Below are positions 55,101 to 64,000 of a DNA stretch of 64,000 bases, one piece after another. Below the pieces are notes generated by a model. The model ran no database searches. It saw only the letters and a list, made by a program, of their open reading frames with translations, and was not told where the DNA came from. Where the stretch lies: contig CANXME010002052.1 in NCBI GenBank assembly GCA_948144175.1, positions 372,001-436,000 of the forward strand, read 5' to 3'. The DNA is from Closterium sp. NIES-65. Its lineage: Eukaryota; Streptophyta; Zygnematophyceae; Desmidiales; Closteriaceae. Every line of letters begins with the position of its first letter. The first letter of the stretch is position 1. The position numbers and the translations under genes were made by a program.

Positions 55101-55484
55101 TGAAGCTCTGCAAATGCAGTCTCCTGTCCAAAATATTTCGATACAGTCACAATGCGGAAGCGCACCTGCAGCGGGTGCAGTCCCAGCTTGACCTCGCGGC
55201 TCTGCCGCTCCGCCTCCTCCCACTCGCGCGCGCGCCCCTGCTCCCCGCGCGCCTTGTCTTCGTGCGCCCAGCCCCCGCGCTCCTCGCCCTCGTCGTCCCT
55301 GCGGGCAGGCGCACGAGGAGCGCGCAAAGGAGAACGCGCAGGGGTTGGGGGAGACGCGCAAAGCCCGCGGACGCTCAGCAGGCACAGCGAGAACGGCAAG
55401 AGAGGGAAGGGGACAAGCCAGTGCGGCGGGAAGCGGAGGGAGAGAGGCGGGGCTCGCGTACCTGGAAGATCGGAGGTCTGCCAT
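52109..55484 (-). CDS. Novel cap-binding protein, eIF4E2/4EHP type (nCBP)
   Basis: Eight exons (55484-55462, 55298-55166, 55033-54929, 54558-54454, 53959-53882, 52917-52798, 52407-52345, 52177-52109) join in frame to 231 residues, the normal length. Family blocks: VVWYTRR, SYEDSIRRIADFST, VEGFWGCYCRM, KDGIRPLWE (the cap-sandwich Trp and the Glu that reads the m7G base), GGKWMVRLRK, GEQLEGAEEVCGVVLSVRF, ILSIWNRS, and the typical end EYKPHDAS...YRNTW. Tyr in place of the first cap Trp and the C-terminus distinguish it from eIF4E/eIF(iso)4E. It binds the mRNA 5' cap in the cytoplasm, with weak initiation or repressor activity. Its start lies 765 bp from the divergent DUF1254 gene. Introns hold large minisatellites and copies of exons 4 and 6. 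Confidence 0.92.
52451..52712. repeat. 50-bp minisatellite in eIF4E2 intron 6, about 5 copies
   Basis: ATCAACACACCCAATCATAG followed by AAAACAAAGACATTGATTGA and ACATGTGGTG repeats at exactly 50-base spacing (52451, 52501, 52551, 52601, 52651), with a partial sixth. Variation is limited to T/A in AATCATAG. Spacers are absent, so it is not a CRISPR array. Confidence 0.95.
53035..53085 (-). other. Truncated copy of eIF4E2 exon 6
   Basis: In transcript direction it precedes the functional exon and reads LMAVVGEQLEGVEEVCRVG against LMAVVGEQLEGAEEVCGVV, then diverges. It follows a poor acceptor context (CGCGG rather than CAG), so it is probably silent. Confidence 0.7.
53139..53790. repeat. 28-bp minisatellite in eIF4E2 intron 5, about 22 copies
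   Basis: CTCTGTCTACCCCTCTGCCT plus CTCACACC repeats in two main variants (TCTACC and TCTCCC) that alternate in blocks. All three plus frames read through it because the unit lacks stops; these are not genes. Confidence 0.95.
54222..54453 (-). other. Two 116-bp copies of the 3' half of eIF4E2 exon 4
   Basis: GCTCACCTCCCAGAGCGGGC (donor plus exon end) recurs at 54332, 54448 and 54216 in exact 116-base steps. The extra copies read LPAPTDVHVFKDGIRPLWE followed by an intact donor, but 5' of that they carry intron-like sequence (GTGTATCCCCTCTTCACTG) instead of the exon start. They lie downstream of the functional exon in the transcript. Confidence 0.85.
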
Positions 55485-56248
55485 GTCTAGCGACTCGAAT
55501 CTTGTCGAGCTGATCACAGTGAGCAGCGTCTACTGGCTTGTGGGTGTTTGGGGGCTGGGCTTATGTGTTTAGCCGATATTGACGAGCCCGACATTGCCTC
55601 GAGTGTTGACTCGCGTGTGAGCTGGTTCAGTGTAACAGAACATTTTATCTCACTGACTCGTATAATGAGTTTGCATTTCGAGTTATATGAAGTGTATTCA
55701 TGCAATCAGGCCGAATTCGGGACATTGAGATTTCCTCAGCCCCCCAACCGCTCATAACACCTGATTCTGCCCGAGCTGGAATCTTGTTTCTGGCCTCGAA
55801 TTTGCCGTATCCTGCTGTTGCACCCGCACGCACAGTAGCGCGTCACAAGTCACAAACAAGCAGTCCGCCTCGCTCTGCACGTCACGTCCGCTCGCCGCGT
55901 CTCCCGCATCGCGATGCCGCTGCCATGCCTGGCGTCAGCCGCGCACCACTCGGCGTTACTCTACATTCACGCCTGGGGTCGCGAGGTCACGCCGGAATGG
56001 GGATGCAAGAGAACAGTGGGCGGAGCTTTCTCAAGGGTTTGCGCCGAATGGGGATGTGAGAAGACATCAGTCGACGGAGCTCGCGAGGTGGTGAGTCTCA
56101 CCGAGCCGATACGACGAGTAACGCCAACTTCTGCCATCGTCGGTACTTGGGCTCCTCCTTTTTGACACGGGACGGAACCAGCCTGATAAGTGAAACTCAA
56201 CGTTCACTGTACGCTGATGCGTCAATCAAGCAACGCTCATAGCGCGCG
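55485..56248. promoter_or_regulatory. Divergent promoter region, eIF4E2 (minus) and DUF1254 gene (plus)
   Basis: The 764 bases between two divergent start codons contain no supported gene. Both promoters must lie here. I see no unambiguous TATA box or named element. Confidence 0.5.
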
Positions 56249-59144
56249 ATGCTGTCAGCTCCCCTCGTTCAGCCATTCATGGCGGCCCATTCTTCGCATC
56301 CCGCGAGGCTGCCGCTGTTCCTCATTGTGGCGTCGCTCGCAGCCGTTGTAGTCGCCGCGCAGAGCTCCTACAGCATTGCCGACACGCCTCCTCGCCCTGC
56401 CTCCGCCTCTCCGCCGCCATCCGCCAACCCCTCGCCCTCCGCCTCTCCTCCGACCCCTGCCTTTGCGCCTGCGAACACGTCTGCCTCGGCGCCGTGGCTT
56501 CTTCCGTCCGCCGCTGGCGGAGACGGGCTGGGCGGCACAGCCGGTGGGAATGGATCAGACAGTCGCAGTAACGCGTCGCTCATTAGCGGAATACTGGATG
56601 GCGAATACGGCAGGTGAATGCGATGCAATGCGCGTAATTCGATGCTTACACACCCGGTACTTGAGTCATGTCGTAAGGGGCAGCCATTCCATACCATACC
56701 ATGCCATGCCATGCCATGCCATGCCATGCCATGCCACATCCCATGCCCCCATGCCACCAGGTACCTGCAGGGGGGACTGACGGCGCACGTGTGGGGGCAG
56801 CCACTGGTGACATCGCAGCGCAACGCCGCCACCTACCCTGCCATCAACGCGCTGCAGCAGCAGACCAACATCACCACCGCGCAAGACCAGGTGCGCTTCG
56901 TATAAGACTCTAAACTCACCTGCTGCGGCCCCACACCCAGCTGCTAGGCTGGCTTGGTAATCCGGTAACCAAGGGTGCCATGTGCATGGGCTGCGTGCAT
57001 CACTTCACACTCTTCCCTTCGCCTCTCCTCCCCCTCCTCCCACCTCCCACTCCGCCCAATTTCCCCCTCCTCCCCACTTCCCCTCCCCCTACTTCTTCCC
57101 CTTCGTCCCCTCCCCGTCCCCTTGCATCCTTCCACCTACCCAATCCCTCTGCACCGCAGTCCACCATCCCAGTGTCCAACACGGACACGCTCTACGCGTC
57201 AGCATGGCTGGACCTCGCCGCGGGCCCTCTACTGCTCTCTCTGCCGCTGGTGCCCCAGCCGCGCTACTACAGCGCGCTGCTGCTCGACCCCTTCAGCGAC
57301 GTGCTCGCCGTGTTCGGTGCGCGCACCCATGGGGCCGGGCCGCTTGCTGTCATGGTGCAGTGGCAGGGGCAGGGGCAGGGGGGAGAGGGGACCGACTTTA
57401 GTCAGGCAGGCGCAGCAGGGGGGGGAGGAGGGGGCGGGGGCGGGGGCGGGGGCGGGGGTGGGGGTGGGGGTGGGGGTGGGGGAGGGGGAGGGGGTGGGGG
57501 CGGGGGAGGGAGTGGGGGTGGGGGTGGGGGAGGGGTTGGGGGAGGGGGAGGGGGAGGGGGAGGGGGAGGGGGAGGGGGAGAGGAGAAGGCCTCGAGCAGC
57601 AGCGACACAGTGTTGAGTGTGAGCAGCAGGACTCGCAATGTGTTTGTGATCGTGCGCGTGCTGGTGGCGGGGCCTGATGACGTGGCAGCTGCCAGCAGCC
57701 TGCTGAGGTAAACGGCCAGGTGATGACATGACCAAACACCCGTCACCCATCACGTACCACCCATCGCCCATCGCCCACCTCTCAGGTCACTCTGCTATCG
57801 ACCCTACCTCCCTCCTCAACCCCTCCTCCCTGTGCCTCCCTTCTGCTCCCTACCCCGCTCATTCCGCTTTTCCTCCCCTCCCCATCCCTCCCCCCCAGCA
57901 ACGTCACTCTCACGCGCCCAACCACCAACGCCCCCCCCACCCCCCTGCCGCCGCCCGACCTCTCTAAGCTGGCGGGGCTGCCAGATGGCATGCAGCGATT
58001 GGTGCTCATCGACCGCACACTACAGGACAACCCGCCCGCCCAGGACCAGGCTAACCTCGAGTGAGTCACAGTCCCGTGTTGCGCCCTCATTATACCCACA
58101 TGCTTGCCTAACTCCCTATAATCGTCACATGCCCATGTGATGACGTCACTTTAACTCTCCATGCACCCCCTCTTCCCATCCTCCTGCCCCTTCACCCCTC
58201 TCTTCCTCTTGTTCCGTTCTGCCTCCCCCTTTCTCCTCCCTTCCCTCCTCCCCCACAGGGCACTCAGCCAGCTGGCAGGCATAGGCATCTCCCCCTCCGC
58301 GCCGCCCTTCTCCCCCGCGGCCCTCTCACCGCTGCAGAGCACCGCGCTCGCGCAGGCGTACGCACTGGCGAACGTGACAATAAGGGGCGCGTACATGCTC
58401 ATGCTGCTGGGCGTGAACCGCTCCGTGGTCGTCAACCGCTGGCTCGCTGACACGTCGCTGGGATAGTGCGTTGGGGGGGGGATGAGTGGGTAGTTCGTTG
58501 GGGGGGGTGAATGAGGGCGGGAGAGATTACATGCGTAGGCAACAGCACTGTGGGGTGTGAATTGGTTTCCCGACGCACAGAATGCTGCATTGCATAACCT
58601 AGCTCTCCCCTTCTCCCTGTTTTCTCTTGCTTCTCACCCTCGCCCTCTCCATCTCTCTCTTTCCCTTTTCCTCCGCCCCTCTCCTCCTACCATCAGCTAC
58701 GGCGATCGCTTTCTGTTCAGAGCGGCCTTCTCATCCACAGGGGGTCTGGGAGCGCTGCCCGCATCCGAATCGCTCTACTTCTTCACCTGGCAGGGGCCCT
58801 TTGGCCTGCGCTACGACGGCTCCTCCGCCAACTACTCGCTGCACCTCTCTCCACCGCCCGTCACCGCGTGCGGCTTCTGGTCGCTCACAGTGTATGACGC
58901 GGATGGGTTTCTTCCCGAGGGCATGTGGCGGAACAGCATCGGGGATCGCACCAAGGGGTTGGTGTTCAATCCGGACGGCACACTCACTGTTCCCATCCAG
59001 CTGGCCGCGCCGGTCAATGCGAGCCTGGGGGCCAACTGGCTGCCGACACCGAATGCAATGTTTTCGGTGGCGCTGCGGGTGTACTGTCCCTCAGAGAGTG
59101 TGCTGAATGGGGAGTGGCGGCCTGAGGCCGTGCAGGTGGTGTGA
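56249..59144 (+). CDS. Secreted or membrane-anchored DUF1254/DUF1214 protein
   Basis: Six exons (56249-56613, 56761-56890, 57160-57707, 57899-58060, 58259-58465, 58697-59144) give 619 residues in frame. A hydrophobic N-terminus (LPLFLIVASLAAVVVAAQS) predicts a signal peptide, followed by a Pro/Ser/Ala linker. The DUF1254 block is clear (NTDTLYASAWLDLAAGP, RYYSALLLDPFSDVLAVFG), and the DUF1214 block follows (YGDRFLFRAAFS, FWSLTVYDADGF, NSIGDR). This pair is common in bacteria and occurs in some algae and mosses; its biochemical role is not established. Between the blocks, exon 3 encodes about 55 almost uninterrupted Gly (57414-57585). ATG 56249 or 56279 could be the start. Confidence 0.85.
56690..56738. 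repeat. ATGCC pentanucleotide repeat in DUF1254 intron 1
   Basis: About nine units of CATGC/CATAC-type pentamers close to the 3' end of the intron. Confidence 0.9.
57414..57585 (+). repeat. Poly-glycine codon tract (G-rich strand)
   Basis: GGG-GGC/GGA/GGT codons for about 170 bases inside exon 3, interrupted only by single Ser and Val codons. The tract has dense G-runs, so four-stranded G structures are likely in DNA and RNA. Confidence 0.9.
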
Positions 59145-59564
59145 ACTTGAGGAGGAGCGTGGCTTGTCAAGTTGATGATGACTATTGAGCTAGGTAGTAC
59201 TTGGATCCTAGCCTCACAGCCTGCCAGCTAGAGATTTCGTACAGGGAAAAGGATTGTACCGGTACTAGAGTATACTACAGGGGAATGCTTTGTGTTGAAG
59301 TGATTCTCCAATATGTAACGCGCGCATCTTGAGATGTCCCAAAACTTGCCCTTCTTGACTGCAGCACCCGGCACAACTGCCACCCGCACAACCGCATCCC
59401 AGCAGCATGCCCAGGCAGGCAATGGCAACAGCAGCATACAGCATCTTAGCCCGCATCTGAGAGTGGTTGAGGCGCATCAGAAGATGATAGGCTGTAGTGA
59501 AGGCTTTTGAGCGGATTCAATGATGATCCAAGACGTGAGAGGCCACACTGGCCTGGCGGGCGAG
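59145..59564. other. Convergent 3' region
   Basis: 420 bases between the DUF1254 gene and the minus-strand amidase, with no gene recognised. Confidence 0.5.
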
Positions 59565-62500
59565 TCACACTGAAAGGTCCAGGATTGCCTGCAGGCGCAC
59601 GGCGAGGGCGAGCAGCTCCTCGTCCCACCCCCTGGCCGCCACTAGCCCCAGCCCCAGGGGGCTCCCCTGCAGCCTTGTCAGCGGCACCGTCACCTGGGGA
59701 AGCAGAGGGTAGCGCAGAGGAGGGGAGAGGCAGGGGACAGGGGGGAGGACGAGAGAGAGGGAGATGTGGGGTGAGGAGAAAAGGGGACAGGGAATACACA
59801 TGGGTGTGAGAAGAGAGAAAGATAAGAGGGGCCATCAGTCTGATAGGCTGAATGAGAGGGTATCAGGATTCAGGACACATGGGGCCATCAGTCTGATAGG
59901 CTGAATCCTGATAGCCTCTCCTTCACCTGCATGCGTCTTCTCCTTCTCTGCTTTTCCCACCTGAGCCCCTCTGTTGTTTTCACCTGAGGCAGGCCGGCAG
60001 CGCCGCCAATGACGGTGAGGGCCAGGGTGCGCACGCGGAAGGAGTCCACGTCAGCAGGCGGGGCGGCCTTCAGAGGCGCTATGCTGGGGGCGGCCGGCAG
60101 CATGAGCAGTTTGCCGCCCGCAACGAGGCTCTCCATGTGCGATGTGAATCCGGCTCTCTTCTCCCGTGCGTGCGCCACTGCCTCCCCCTGCGGGTCCACA
60201 GCGCTGGCAGCCTGGAAGCGCTGCGCCACTCCCGGACCAAAGGCGGGGCGGTGCGCTGTGATCCACTGCCCGTGGCACTGCCACGCCTCCATCAGCTGGG
60301 AAGGGGCGAGTGCGGGAGGGTGAAGTCAGAGAGAGACGAAGAGCAGGGAGACGAATTGTGATACATCTCAGAAGGGAGGGCTGTGCGCTGTGATCCACTG
60401 CCCGTGGCACTGCCACGCCTCCATCAGCTGGGGGATTGGGGGAGGGAGAACGGGAGAGAACGGGAGCGGAGGAAAAGGAAGGAATGTGATATTTGAGACT
60501 GTTGTAGAAATCAGGGTGGTGAAACGTGATCCACTGCCTGTGGCACTGACACACCTCTATCAGCTGGAGGGGAGAGGAGAAGGGGAGAGGAGAAGGGGAG
60601 AGGAGAAGGGGAGAGAGAAGGCCACTTGTGCGCCCTCACCACACTCACCAGTTGTATCATTTGAACAACTAAAACATCACTGCTGCACCTCTGCTCACCT
60701 GCAGCACCCTCATGGCGTCCACCCACTCGTGCACGCCTCCCACCTCGCTGCCCTCCTCCCCCGCCACCCGCTTCTCCTCCGGCCGCCCGCCCAGCAATGC
60801 TGCGATCTCGTCTATATGTGGCGAGATCTTGTCGTAGATTGCGCGGGCGGCGTCTTTGTCTGCTAGCTCAAACGCGTCCTCCGCCACCAGCCAGCCGGTG
60901 AAGGGGCGGAGGGAGGAGGGGGAGGAGGAGGAGGAGGATGATGGGGAAGAGGAAGTGGAGGAGGGGGAGGGGGCAAGGGAGGGGGAGTGGAAGAGAGTGG
61001 AGCCGACTCGTTGAAGGACAGAGGCATCGCGTGCAAACCAGCCCACTGCGGTGTGGTGGGGTGGGGAGACACAAAAAAGGGGGGGAAAGGGGGGGGTGAG
61101 TGTTGGGAGGAGGAGGGCGAGGAAGGAAGGATGGGAAAGAGCGAGTGTGTGATGATTTCACGCACATGCACACATAGTCACGCACATTCATGCATAGTCA
61201 CGCACAGGCACACATGAGCACGGCACGTGAAGCCACCGCACCTCTCACCGGTGTCCATGGATGGCTGCAGGGGCTGAGCGCCGGTGAGCGGCAGGCGGGC
61301 ATGGGAGGTGCGGATGCCCCACACGCCGCAGTGGTTGGCGGGTATGCGCACCGACCCTGCTGTGTCGCTGCCCAGGGCGAAGTCCACCAGGCCCGCTGCC
61401 ACCTGCCGAGGGGAGGATTGGCGGAGTGGGGCATGTAAAGTCCACCAGTTGCCTCCACGGGTCCACTGTGGTGCTGGTGGGGTGTGCGCCCCTTCCACAC
61501 AGCCAATGGGTGGGGAGCGGTGCAGGAAGGTGAAGAGTGTGTCAGAACAAGGAGGGACGGCAGAGACAGTGGAAACACAAGAGGCACGGGAGCAGAGGGC
61601 AGGTACTGAGGACAAGCAAAGCCACCCACCGCAGCAGCGGAACCCGAGGAGGAGCCGCCCGGGATGCGGAGAGGGGCTTTTGGGTTGAGGGGCGTGCCGT
61701 AGTGCGCGTTCTCCCCCGCCAGCGAGAATGCCAGCTCGTCCATTGCCGCCTTGCCCACCACGCTGGCGCCCGCTTCTAGCAGCGCCTGGGTGGTGGGGGA
61801 ATGGTTGTGAGGGGTGCAGAGCAGTGCAAGGGATTGGATGGTGACTTATGCGTGGTAGAAAGGGGATGGGTTTGAGAGGAAGTGAGATGAGGGGTGGATG
61901 CATGCAGGAAAGGAAGGAATGAGGCATAGAAATGCACATGCTCGTGCACCTGCACGACGGGGGCGGTGGCCTGCGGGACGTCATGCGTGGCCAGCCACGT
62001 GGGGTTGCCGAAGCCCGTTGGCACGCCCGCCACCTGCGCGCACACCAGCAGAGAGTGGGGAGAGGGGAGTGGTGAGCACTGTGAGAAGAGGGAGGCAGGC
62101 ACGGCGATTCATTCTCTCAAGCCGCTTCGCCGCAGCATTGCATGCCTAGACACGCGCCACCATCCAGTGCCGGCCATTGCACGTCGCACGTGGATCTGTC
62201 TCACCACCGCCCCCCACCTTCCCCTCGCCCCCCCACGCACGTCGTACATGTCCTTGACGGCGAACGTCAGCCCGCGCAACGGCCCGTCAGTCGCGCCGGG
62301 CACCACGCACGCGCTGTGTTCCACAAACGCGCCCGCCTCCCGCCCCCTCGCTATGATCGCGTCCACGTCGGCTGGAAGCACCCCGCTCGCCCTCGCGCGC
62401 ACGACCCGCGCGGATTGGCGCCTAGACGAGAAGCGTGGGTTTCGTCGTGCATTGCGGGGATGCACTAAGGGAAACACTGAGTGACGCGGGAATGAGGAGG

Positions 62501-62591
62501 AAGCGAGAGAGGGGAGGGAAGGGAGGCGGGGAGCGGAAGGAGCGGCGTGCAAGCAGCGAAGCGACGCCGCTAAATGCGACGGCAAGGACAT
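59565..62591 (-). CDS. AMI1-like amidase (amidase signature family)
   Basis: Seven exons (62591-62241, 62033-61950, 61785-61630, 61402-61249, 61045-60699, 60295-59984, 59693-59565) give 510 residues in frame. After a ~75-residue Ser/Arg/Pro-rich N-terminus resembling an organelle transit peptide comes GLTFAVKDMYD with catalytic Lys113, GGSSSGSA with Ser190, and SDTAGSVRIPA with nucleophile Ser214. The spacings 77 and 24 equal those of Lys36/Ser113/Ser137 in Arabidopsis AMI1, which hydrolyses indole-3-acetamide to auxin. VGWFARD and FGPGVAQRF blocks also match AMI1 and the Toc64/OEP64 relatives; there are no TPR repeats here. Ser/Pro-rich filler (about residues 274-300) is inserted after VGWFARD...STLF. 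ATG 62591 is the first ATG in frame. Substrate is inference. Confidence 0.88.
60386..60568 (-). other. Two truncated copies of amidase exon 6
   Basis: In transcript order, copy 1 (60568-60527, LIEVCQCHRQWIT) and copy 2 (60429-about 60380, LMEAWQCHGQWITAHSPPF) precede the functional exon (60295, LMEAWQCHGQWITAHRPAFG). Both follow CCAG acceptors, lack the rest of the exon, and have no clear donor. Copy 2 is nearly identical to the functional one, copy 1 older. Confidence 0.8.
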
Positions 62592-63141
62592 TGCGGCAGC
62601 TTTAGTCAAAGGATAGAGTTATGGTGGTGATTCGCGCTAGGAAAGCATTGAAAATGAAAATGCAGATTTCGTTGGCGGAGTGGAGTGATGGTGAATGTGG
62701 GGGGTTGGGCTGCTGCGACGGGAATTCGGCAGGGAAGTTGCTCGAAACACAGCTGTTAGAAGCTGCTTCGGAATTTGCATATGTTCGTGTACCCACTTGG
62801 TACGCGGCGATTATTGCCTCGGCCTTATTTCTAGACTAGAGCTCGTGTTGTGTAACGAAAGGGCCTTCTACCAGGATATACCACTAGTGTCATACACTGC
62901 ACCAGTCACCTACAATAATCGACAAAACTAAGATCAGTTGATGGGTCAATGGTCTATCCAATACAAATAGGTAAGCAGAGAGCACTACGCATCTGGCTAT
63001 CTGCTAACATTTGAACCAAAATTGATCTGGCACCAGCTAACCTGACAGCCAGATGTATAACAAGCTGCAACACCTCGACTGGAGCCCTTGATTGGAGCCC
63101 TTATCATGTTAGAGAGCAGACACCAAAGAACCAGTAGAAGC
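62592..63141. promoter_or_regulatory. Region 5' of the amidase gene
   Basis: The 550 bases between the amidase start codon and the DUF789 stop (both minus strand) should hold the amidase promoter and the DUF789 3' UTR. No gene or clear motif seen. Confidence 0.45.
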
Positions 63142-64000
63142 TTAGCGCCCTGTGTACTGCTGCATGGTGAAAAAGGAATGGTCTGGTAAGTTGGCATTGA
63201 TATGCCTCAGCCACTGCTCCGCTGCTGCCTCTAGGCCCTGTATGCACCACCTATCTGACCACAAGTTTCCATGGGCCTTGTAACCAGTGAAACCAAATGG
63301 GGCCAAAGCTGTAGTGGAACTCCTTGACTGCAAATCACTGCCCCAGTGCATGGCCCCATGTTCTTCCTCAGGCGAACTTGGTGGTGGAGAGAACATGCAG
63401 GACTGAGGCAGCTTCATGGGGGATATCCAATATTCATCGTTACAGCGAACGCAAGAACCTGCAGTGCATGAGAGAAGACGGCAATTTAGCAGCTGGCAGC
63501 TGATACACCTTCATGACAGACTGATAAGATTGTAATACAAGGCTCACCCGATAAAGATGGGCCTGGTGAAGAGAGACTGTGAAATGTCAAAAATGATGCC
63601 CCAAGATCACGAACACTGGGCCCAGCCGGAATCTTGTATAGTGGATACCTACACACAACAACGAACTCGTGAAATGCAGAACAATAACATCATTGCCTTC
63701 CAACAAACAAACGCCAAGACAGATTCCTGAATAACACTCATTCTTACCATGCAATAGCCATCCAGCTTCGTGGGTGTAAATCAATGCTGCGAAGGTGCCT
63801 GAGACAGGGAAACTCCCTCTCCAACTCTTCCACCTGCAACCAATGTCAGCGGAGGGCTTAAACAATGGGGGACACCAACCATAGCCTCGCAAGCCAGAAA
63901 TGCAAGTAACAAACCCTACCTTTGAGAAGAGTGGCAGCCGCACATGAGGAGGTGCTCTTTCGAAAAACTCCAGTAACAATCGACCCCCGTTACAGTCTCG
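63142..64000 (-). CDS. DUF789 family protein, 3' part
   Basis: Four exons are in view: the window edge to 63920, 63833-63748, 63648-63548 and 63458-63142, all in frame with GT-AG borders. Conserved plant DUF789 blocks occur in order: LLEFFERAPPHVRLPLFSK, then LRSIDLHPRSWMAIAWYPLYKIP, then AGPSVRDLGASFLTFHSLSS, APFGFTGYKAHGNLW, and EAAAEQWLRHINANLPDHSF. The function of this streptophyte family is not established. The C-terminus ends MQQYTGR, and the 5' exons lie beyond the window. Confidence 0.88.

Overview
The window reads as nuclear DNA of a streptophyte (green plant lineage). It carries a ROP GAP with a CRIB domain, a CDPK-related kinase, a plant LRR receptor kinase, a novel cap-binding protein (eIF4E2/4EHP type), an AMI1-like amidase, a DUF789 protein and an expansin-like protein. 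GC content is high, introns are short to medium and pyrimidine-rich with GT-AG borders, and minisatellites are common in introns. A zygnematophyte or other charophyte alga (Closterium-like), or a bryophyte, would fit. That placement is inference, because nothing in the sequence names the species.

Layout. 947-12449 is a nested stack of three LTR retrotransposons, all bounded by legible target-site duplications. An old, coding-poor element (952-12444) received two Ty1/Copia insertions in its 3' LTR: an internally deleted copy (2272-5045) and a full-length copy with identical LTRs and an unbroken gag-pol frame (5141-12392). 12450-15850 is mostly non-coding. A short minus-strand gene piece resembling the C-terminal end of the microtubule protein MOR1/XMAP215 lies at 15852-16520. 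A fucosyltransferase-like gene with apparent lesions follows at 17989-20218, and a CRIB-RhoGAP gene at 22173-26823. 27344-29861 holds a small inverted-repeat element and an AT-rich island. Then come an intronless PAS-like protein gene (30966-34625), an LRR receptor kinase (36156-41927, 14 exons), a CDPK-related kinase (43302-49540, 10 exons), an expansin-like gene with shifted frames (minus, 50315-51162), eIF4E2 (minus, 52109-55484, 8 exons), a DUF1254/DUF1214 protein (56249-59144, 6 exons), an AMI1-like amidase (minus, 59565-62591, 7 exons) and the 3' part of a DUF789 gene (minus, 63142 to the window edge).

Exon models for the LRR kinase, CRK, eIF4E2, DUF1254, amidase and DUF789 genes were built by hand. 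Every junction keeps frame with GT-AG borders, and the five complete models give 866, 891, 231, 619 and 510 residues.

The most striking signal is shared by unrelated genes. In at least five of the intron-containing genes, segments spanning an intron/exon border have been tandemly duplicated, leaving truncated 'echo' exons beside the functional copy, often with the splice site intact. This occurs in the CRIB and GAP exons of the ROP GAP, the transmembrane exon of the receptor kinase, four exons of the CRK, two of eIF4E2 and one of the amidase. Together with the many 20-50 bp intronic minisatellites, this suggests a genome with unusually active short tandem duplication that keeps generating candidate alternative exons.
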